The position numbers and the translations under genes were made by a program. A model generated the notes under the pieces. That model ran no database searches, was not told the DNA's origin, and saw nothing but the letters and a program-made list of their open reading frames with translations. A stretch of 64,000 bases of DNA from Ephydatia muelleri (Eukaryota; Porifera; Demospongiae; Spongillida; Spongillidae): NCBI GenBank assembly GCA_013339895.1, contig JABACO010000003.1:14285308-14349307 (forward strand), in the 5' to 3' direction. The number at the start of each line of letters is the position of its first letter. Positions within the stretch are counted from its first letter, which is position 1. Positions 58,869 through 64,000 of the stretch are shown here, piece by piece.

Positions 58869-60330
58869 TTGCAAAACCAGTCCTTGGTATGGGATATGGT
58901 CATGAAGGCTGGAAAAAAGATTAGCATGGCTGAAAAAGAACGGCTGTATTTGGTTTTGTTGGAGTTCGCGGACGTTTTCTCTCTGCAGCCAGAGGAGCAT
59001 GGGCACACTACTGTACTTCAGCAACGCATAGACACCGGAAGTTCACACCCGATCCTTCAGCATCCACGGCGGATTCCATGCACAGCACTCAGAGAAGAAG
59101 TGAGACGATTCCTCGACGAGATGTTAAAGAAGGACGTAATACAGCAGTCTAGCAGTCCCTGCATGGTCTTCCCCGATCGTTCTGGTGAAAAAGGAGGGTG
59201 GATCGACACGATGTTGTGTTGACTATCGGAAGCTAAATGCTGTAACCAAAAAGGACGAATACCTGTTGCCAAGTGTGGACGTGCTGGATCAAAGTTCTTC
59301 TCCACATTAGACCTCGTGAACGGCTATTGGCAGGTTGACGTGAGGGAGGAAGACTGCCAAAAAACGGCTTTCGCGACTGGTGAAGGGCTATTTGAGTTTA
59401 AGGTAATGCCTTTTGGGCTCTGCAATGCGCCAGTTACTTTTCAGCGTTTGATTGATCGAGTCCTGAAATATTTGAAGTGGACTGAGTGTTTAGTTTACCT
59501 TGACGATATAGTTATTGTTGGTAGGACGTTTGATGAGCATTTGCATCATGTTACTATATTTAATGTTCTCTCCCACTTGAGACAGGCTGGGCTAAAATTG
59601 AAGCCCGAAAAGTGCTACCTAACCTTCTGCAGCAAGAGGTGCGGTACTTGGGCCACATAATCTCCGAAGAAGGCATTGCTACAGACCCCAGCAAAATCGC
59701 AGCCGTTAATAGTTGGCCTGTCCCTCTCTGCAATAAAGACATTCAGAGATTTCTGAGGTTGGCTAACTATTACAGACGCTTCATAAAGAACATTGCCGAC
59801 ATTTCTAAACTCTTGCAACAAAAAAACACACCCTTTGAATGGACAGATGATTGCCAAAAGGCCTTTATGCACTTGCGACAGTGTTTAGTCATAGCACTGG
59901 TTTTGGCTTTCCCAGAGTAAGGACAACCTTTTGTTTTAGACACTGATGCTAGTATTGTGAGAATAGGGGCCGTCCTGTCTCAGATCGGTGGTGATGGATC
60001 GGAACGAATAGTACCCTATGCAAGTCGCTCTCTGACCAGACAGGAGCGTCAATACTGGGTGACCCGTCGTGAACTATTGGCTGTAGTTGAATTCGTTCAG
60101 CATTTTCGGCACTATCTCTTTTCATCCTTATATAGTTCCATCGTCTGGATTCAGAACTTTAAGGAACCGGAAGGCCAACTCGCTCGCTGGCTGGAGAGAC
60201 TTCAAGAGTACGATTTCAAGGTGGTGCATCGCCGAGGCACACAGCACAATAACGTCGATGCCCTATCTAGGCAGCCGTGTAAAGAATGTGGGCGTGGCAT
60301 CCACCTTGTAGGAGCAGTTATGCAGTAGCC
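58869..60330 (+). pseudogene. RT-RNase H of Gypsy copy 2
   Basis: RT parts are at 58869-59222 and 59316-59660, with FATGEGLFEFKVMPFGLCNA and CLVYLDDIVIVGRTFDEHL (YLDD intact). The connection region is at 59612-59920 and RNase H at 59957-60328 (YASRSLTRQERQYWVTRREL, RRGTQHNNVDALSRQP). A deletion near 60115-60130 removes the RNase H TDH segment. At least four frame changes occur. Confidence 0.82.
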
Positions 60331-60356
60331 TTGTCAGACATACACTCCTGAGGATA

Positions 60357-60854
60357 TCAAGAAATTGCAAAATGACGATCCTGCATGCAATTGGACCCGT
60401 TCTGCGAGCAGTTGAAAGTGGCAAAGTGAACCACCGTTGACTTGTTGTTTCCTGTATGCTGGATACGATACGTAACATCTGAAAGCTGTGTTATGACCCT
60501 GTATGGCCCTCTCCATGGTCTGCGGAGTTTCCTGGATTCCCCTTTCGCCAGTGCTTCGTTGAACAGCCACACCAGGTCTCCAGGTTTGAATGGATCTCCG
60601 TGCACCTTGCAGTTGTAAAACTCCTTTTGCCGGCCTTGTCTTGTAGACATATTACTCCGCACCACCTCAAAAGCCGTGTTAAAAGTATCCTGGAGGCTCT
60701 GGACGTAATTCCCATACTGCTGAGGTATTGCTCCATGAGGTGAAGGAGGCGGTTCATGCACAATGGCCAGGGTAGGCGGGCTTCCCTGCCAAACATCAGG
60801 AAGAATGGCGTGTACCCGGTAGTACTTTGTATGCTGGTATTGTATGCCATGCAC
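60357..60854 (-). pseudogene. Integrase C-terminal part, frameshifted
   Basis: It continues the integrase from a frameshift near 60770: VHEPPPSPHGAIPQQYGNYV, GDPFKPGDLVWLFNEALAKG and the GPY/F-like RPWRGPYRVITQLSDVTY. True homology ends at VVHF (about 60427). The last residues are readthrough into copy 2. Confidence 0.8.
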
Positions 60855-63598
60855 ACTTTGCTCAGATCCTCATCCCAGTTGGTGCTATGTGGGTTTGATC
60901 GCGTTGATAACATACTCAATAGGGTCCTGTTAAAGCGCTTCACAAAACCGTCCGATTGTGGGTGGTATGGTGTTGTCCGCGTCTTTTCAATCTGGAGCAA
61001 CTTGCCCAACTGCTTGATAATTTCTGCTTCAAACTGCCTCCCCTGATCTGAATGAAGACGCTCTGGTAGAGAGAAACGGCAAAACAGTTGGTCCAGTAGC
61101 TTCTGTGCCACTGTTGAGGCCTCTTGGTTTTGAATGGGATATGCTTCTATCCACTTCGTAAAATAGTCCCCAGCTACCAAGACATATCTGTTTCCGGCCG
61201 CCGTTTTCGGGAGAGGACCCAGAATGTCGATGGCCACCATTTGCATAGGTGAACCTACTGTAACACTTTGGAGAGGAGCCCTGTTGTGAGGGGTTGCTGT
61301 TTTGCGCTGGGCACAAACCACACATGTTTTACACCATAGCTTTGTAGCGTTATAGTACCCTGGCCAGTAGTAAGCAGCCCTCAGTTTCTTAAACGTCTTC
61401 TCCTCACCGAGATGACCTCCAAACGTTCCTTCATGAACCTCTCTAAGTACTTCATTGCGTAAGACAGGGGGAACTACCAACTGGTGCACAGCGGCTGACT
61501 CTTGGTTGCAGTCAGCAAACTTCCGATACAGCACTCCTTCCTTCAACACTAACTGATCCCAAAGCTGCCACAGACGCCGAATCTTCACGCTTTTCCCCTC
61601 TAACTCCTTTGTAGGGGAACGAGTGTTGCACCTTCTGGCATCAATCAAAAGCTTCCATTCGCTGTCTTCCGATTGCTTCTTTATCACCTCCTCAATATCA
61701 AACCCGGAAAGCTCGAGGGCTGCTACTGGCAGTGTATCGCCATCATCACCATCGACGTCCGTCTCAACTCCACATTGGGTGCATGGGCGTCGGGATAAAG
61801 CATCTGCGTTGATGTGTTTTAACCCTCGACGATGGATAACCTCAAAGTCGAACTCTTGGAGTTTTTCGAGCCAACGAGCAACTTGAGCCTCGGGATTCCT
61901 CATACACTGCAGCCATTTCAGGGCTCCATGGTCCGTACGGATTTGAAAACGTTGCCCCAGAAGGTATGGGCGAAAATGAGTCACGAATGCCACAACAGCT
62001 AGGAGTTCTTTTCTCGTAGCGCAGTAGTTACGTTCAGCTTTGGACAATAGGCGACTTCCGTATGCAATTACGTACTCCCTCCCGTGGTTATCCAGCTGTG
62101 ACAGTACTGCACCAATTCCTTCATTGCTGGCATCTGTGTCCAAGATGAAGGGTTTCTTGAAGTCAGGATAGCTGAGAATAGGAGGTGAGGACAAGAGTTC
62201 ACGAAGTAAGTTGAAGGACTCCTGGCATTGGATGGTCCACTGGAAAACGGACACTGAACACTCGGTAAGCCTGTGTAAGGGTCTTGCAACTTCAGCAAAG
62301 TTTCTTATGAACCTCCGGTAGTAGTTTGCAAGGCCAAGGAACTGTTGCACTTCTCTCACATTCTGGGGAGTCGGCCAACACTGCACTTTGCGAAGCTTGT
62401 CAGGATCGGCCTCAATCCCATCCTTAGATACAATGTGGCCTAGGTACTGTACTCTTTCCCTGAGGAAGAAACATTTTGCTGGCTTGATCTTCATTCCTGC
62501 TTCACGTATGCGGGCAAACACGCTATCCAGATTGCTCAGATGTTCTTCAAACGTCCTACCGATGACGATGATATCGTCCAGATAGACTAGACAAGAGGTC
62601 CATTGAAGTCTGCTAAGAACGACATCCATAAGCCTCTGAAATGTAGCTGGAGCATTACAAAGGCCAAACGGCATCACTTTGAATTCAAACAATCCCTCAT
62701 TGGTACAGAAAGCCGTCTTTGCTCGATCCTCCTCCTCCAGCTCTACTTGCCAGTAGCCGCTAGCCAAATCGAGCGTCGAAAACAATTGAGATTCAGATAG
62801 CATCTCCAGGGTATCGTCAATTCGAGGAAGTGGGTAGGCGTCCTTACGGGTGACCTCGTTCAACTTGCGATAGTCTACGCAAAATCGTACACTGCCATCT
62901 TTCTTCTTGGCTAGTACAATAGGAGAAGCCCATCCGCTTTTAGAGGGTTGTATGATGTCGTTGTCCATCATCTCTTTGATGAGTTCCTTGACAACTGTTC
63001 TCTGAGCTGGTGGTGTTCTGCGAGGATGCTGTCTGATGGGTAGAGACGAGCTTGTATGGATAGCATGTTGAACCTTAGAAGTCTGTCCCAGCTTCTGACC
63101 TGGACAAGCAAACACATCGGCATACTGCTGTAGAAGAGCGAATAGTCTCCCCCTCTGTTCATCTGAAATACTGGTGGGAGATTGTGCCAACTGGCGAAGG
63201 ACGTTTGCCTTATCTATCGGACATGTTCGGATTTCTGCAGGTGATGATAAAGCTCCTATCTGCCACTCTTCTATTCTGTGAAGCTCACCAATTGTTGTGC
63301 CCTGACGAAAGGTGATGCTTTGGTCGCTGGCGTTCAGCACACGGACTGGGATAGAGGTACAGGTTTCCAGGATCGCTCTGGCTATGACCACGGACTGGGA
63401 TTTGAGGTGGTGCCCTTCGAGAAGCCATAATCCATAAGGTGGCAGTTCTGATTTCCCAACAACTTCAATTTCACACCTTGGGGGAATAATGGTGGTCTCA
63501 GCCAGTCTGACATCACAAGTGGGGGACGTTTTCTGGCACAAAGGAAACACTGTGCCACCCGCTAAGATCAGCTTCTTCCTTGGGATATCATTGTGCAA
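60491..63598 (-). CDS. Gypsy pol: RT, RNase H, integrase
   Basis: An open frame of 1,035 codons. RT has [36 protein letters not shown] and catalytic YLDD (about 62572-62583). RNase H has ILDTDASNEGIGAVLSQ and TDHGALKWLQ. The integrase finger is EGTFGGHLGEEKTF...CKTCVVCAQ; core Asp residues are in AIDILGPLPK and LHSDQGRQFE. The catalytic Glu position reads SDGFVKRFN, Lys instead of Glu (codon 60938-60940), so strand transfer should be lost. The last ~90 codons are out of frame after about 60770. Confidence 0.88.
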   Translation of the reverse strand: MHNDIPRKKLILAGGTVFPLCQKTSPTCDVRLAETTIIPPRCEIEVVGKSELPPYGLWLLEGHHLKSQSVVIARAILETCTSIPVRVLNASDQSITFRQGTTIGELHRIEEWQIGALSSPAEIRTCPIDKANVLRQLAQSPTSISDEQRGRLFALLQQYADVFACPGQKLGQTSKVQHAIHTSSSLPIRQHPRRTPPAQRTVVKELIKEMMDNDIIQPSKSGWASPIVLAKKKDGSVRFCVDYRKLNEVTRKDAYPLPRIDDTLEMLSESQLFSTLDLASGYWQVELEEEDRAKTAFCTNEGLFEFKVMPFGLCNAPATFQRLMDVVLSRLQWTSCLVYLDDIIVIGRTFEEHLSNLDSVFARIREAGMKIKPAKCFFLRERVQYLGHIVSKDGIEADPDKLRKVQCWPTPQNVREVQQFLGLANYYRRFIRNFAEVARPLHRLTECSVSVFQWTIQCQESFNLLRELLSSPPILSYPDFKKPFILDTDASNEGIGAVLSQLDNHGREYVIAYGSRLLSKAERNYCATRKELLAVVAFVTHFRPYLLGQRFQIRTDHGALKWLQCMRNPEAQVARWLEKLQEFDFEVIHRRGLKHINADALSRRPCTQCGVETDVDGDDGDTLPVAALELSGFDIEEVIKKQSEDSEWKLLIDARRCNTRSPTKELEGKSVKIRRLWQLWDQLVLKEGVLYRKFADCNQESAAVHQLVVPPVLRNEVLREVHEGTFGGHLGEEKTFKKLRAAYYWPGYYNATKLWCKTCVVCAQRKTATPHNRAPLQSVTVGSPMQMVAIDILGPLPKTAAGNRYVLVAGDYFTKWIEAYPIQNQEASTVAQKLLDQLFCRFSLPERLHSDQGRQFEAEIIKQLGKLLQIEKTRTTPYHPQSDGFVKRFNRTLLSMLSTRSNPHSTNWDEDLSKVCMAYNTSIQSTTGYTPFFLMFGREARLPWPLCMNRLLHLMEQYLSSMGITSRASRILLTRLLRWCGVICLQDKAGKRSFTTARCTEIHSNLETWCGCSTKHWRKGNPGNSADHGEGHTGS

Positions 63599-63963
63599 CT
63601 ATTGTCCTGGAGAAAATCCATCCCGAGAATGCCATCAGAAGTAAGGTTATCGGTAATAATCACGCTGGTAGTGACCAAGGAAGCTCCAATGTTGAGTTGA
63701 ATCTTTGCTCGTCCGAGTATCTTCAATGGCGATCCATCTACTCCAACCAAACGTGGCCCTTCCCATTTCTCCAGCATCCCTTCGTTGATTTTACTCCATA
63801 TCTTACTGTCAAGTAGCGACGCCGCGGCTCCTGTATCGACCAGAAGCTTGAGACCCACCCCCTTCACATTACCGTACAGAAAAAATGATTCTTGAAACAA
63901 ATTTGAGATTACAACAGTTTCAGTTCGAGCCTTCTGTTCACAACCTTCGGTAGGCAGGCTCAC
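63568..63963 (-). CDS. Gypsy retropepsin
   Basis: LLVDTGAAASLLDSKIW holds the active-site Asp, and SDGILGMDFLQDN is the C-terminal ILGMDFL strand, so the protease looks complete. It ends in a different frame from pol, overlapping it by about 30 bases near 63570-63598. This looks like a small indel rather than a programmed shift, but both are possible. The frame is open at its 5' side towards gag outside the window. Confidence 0.82.
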   Translation of the reverse strand: MSLPTEGCEQKARTETVVISNLFQESFFLYGNVKGVGLKLLVDTGAAASLLDSKIWSKINEGMLEKWEGPRLVGVDGSPLKILGRAKIQLNIGASLVTTSVIITDNLTSDGILGMDFLQDNSCTMISQGRS

Positions 63964-64000
63964 GCCATCGAAGGACTGTCGTTTCCCTGACGCTTCCGCT

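Larger units (their letters stand above)
57233..60424 (+). mobile_element. Ty3/Gypsy retrotransposon copy 2, 3' truncated
   Basis: Same family as 1212-5670. It has 5' LTR, primer site, gag, protease, RT and RNase H, but stops at 60424 in ...GTTGAAAGTGGCAA, just after RNase H. Integrase and 3' LTR are absent. An unrelated minus-strand Gypsy follows directly. Frames are broken, but less than in copy 1. Confidence 0.88.
60425..64000 (-). mobile_element. Third Gypsy retrotransposon, pol, truncated at both visible ends
   Basis: Minus-strand PR-RT-RH-IN in the usual Gypsy order. It runs off the right edge before gag. At the other end it is cut inside the integrase tail (TVVHF) and joined to Gypsy copy 2 at 60424/60425. 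It is related to copies 1 and 2 (CLVYLDDI.VIGRTF.EHL) but clearly a different subfamily and younger-looking, with long intact frames. Confidence 0.88.

Noticed and set aside
63568..63598. Programmed ribosomal frameshift between Gypsy protease and pol
   Set aside because: In this lineage PR and RT normally share a frame and the pol frame resumes in mid-domain sequence; a small indel explains it better, and no convincing slippery site was identified.

Overview
The window is metazoan nuclear DNA. It has spliced multi-exon genes with GT-AG introns and the animal extracellular domains NIDO and fibronectin type III (FN3). It also has many Ty3/Gypsy retrotransposons, DNA-transposon relics, foldback elements and CA/TG microsatellites. 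A marine invertebrate (a sponge is one candidate) fits, but the sequence does not settle the taxon. No rRNA, tRNA, CRISPR or prokaryotic operon was seen.

Layout. 1-5670: flank plus a decayed Gypsy element (copy 1, + strand). 5962-6726 (-): two exons giving a signal peptide and the first half of a NIDO domain. 6953-12372: hairpins and a family of palindromic foldback elements, up to 3.7 kb, the largest filled with CA/TG tracts and a minisatellite. 13695-20402: a tandem array of a roughly 2.1-kb unit carrying a TTAA-flanked MITE. 20403-25738 (-): a Gypsy-class element with the order gag-PR-IN-RT-RH, as in the Gmr1 group. 27143-27620: a broken RING-finger fragment. 30129-53306 (-): a large gene for a single-pass surface protein, with the second half of a NIDO domain, 20 FN3 exons, a transmembrane segment and a four-residue tail. 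Seventeen of the FN3 exons are near-identical tandem copies. One intron (33-39.7 kb) holds P-like, hAT, pogo-like and Gypsy remnants. 53683-54620: another foldback. 55312-60424: a second copy of the flank and Gypsy element at the left edge. 60425-64000 (-): a third, fairly intact Gypsy pol.

The main biological object is the NIDO/FN3 surface gene. The exons at 5962-6726 encode exactly the NIDO half missing from the gene at 53 kb, in a compatible splice phase. The Gypsy copy next to each half lies in the intron that would join them. Because the two Gypsy copies also share more than 1 kb of non-element flank, the simplest reading is a tandem duplication with a period of about 55 kb, or an assembly artefact of that shape. 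The window would then hold the 3' part of one gene copy and the 5' part of the next. The FN3 array has itself grown by exon-plus-intron duplication, with an apparent eight-unit higher-order period.
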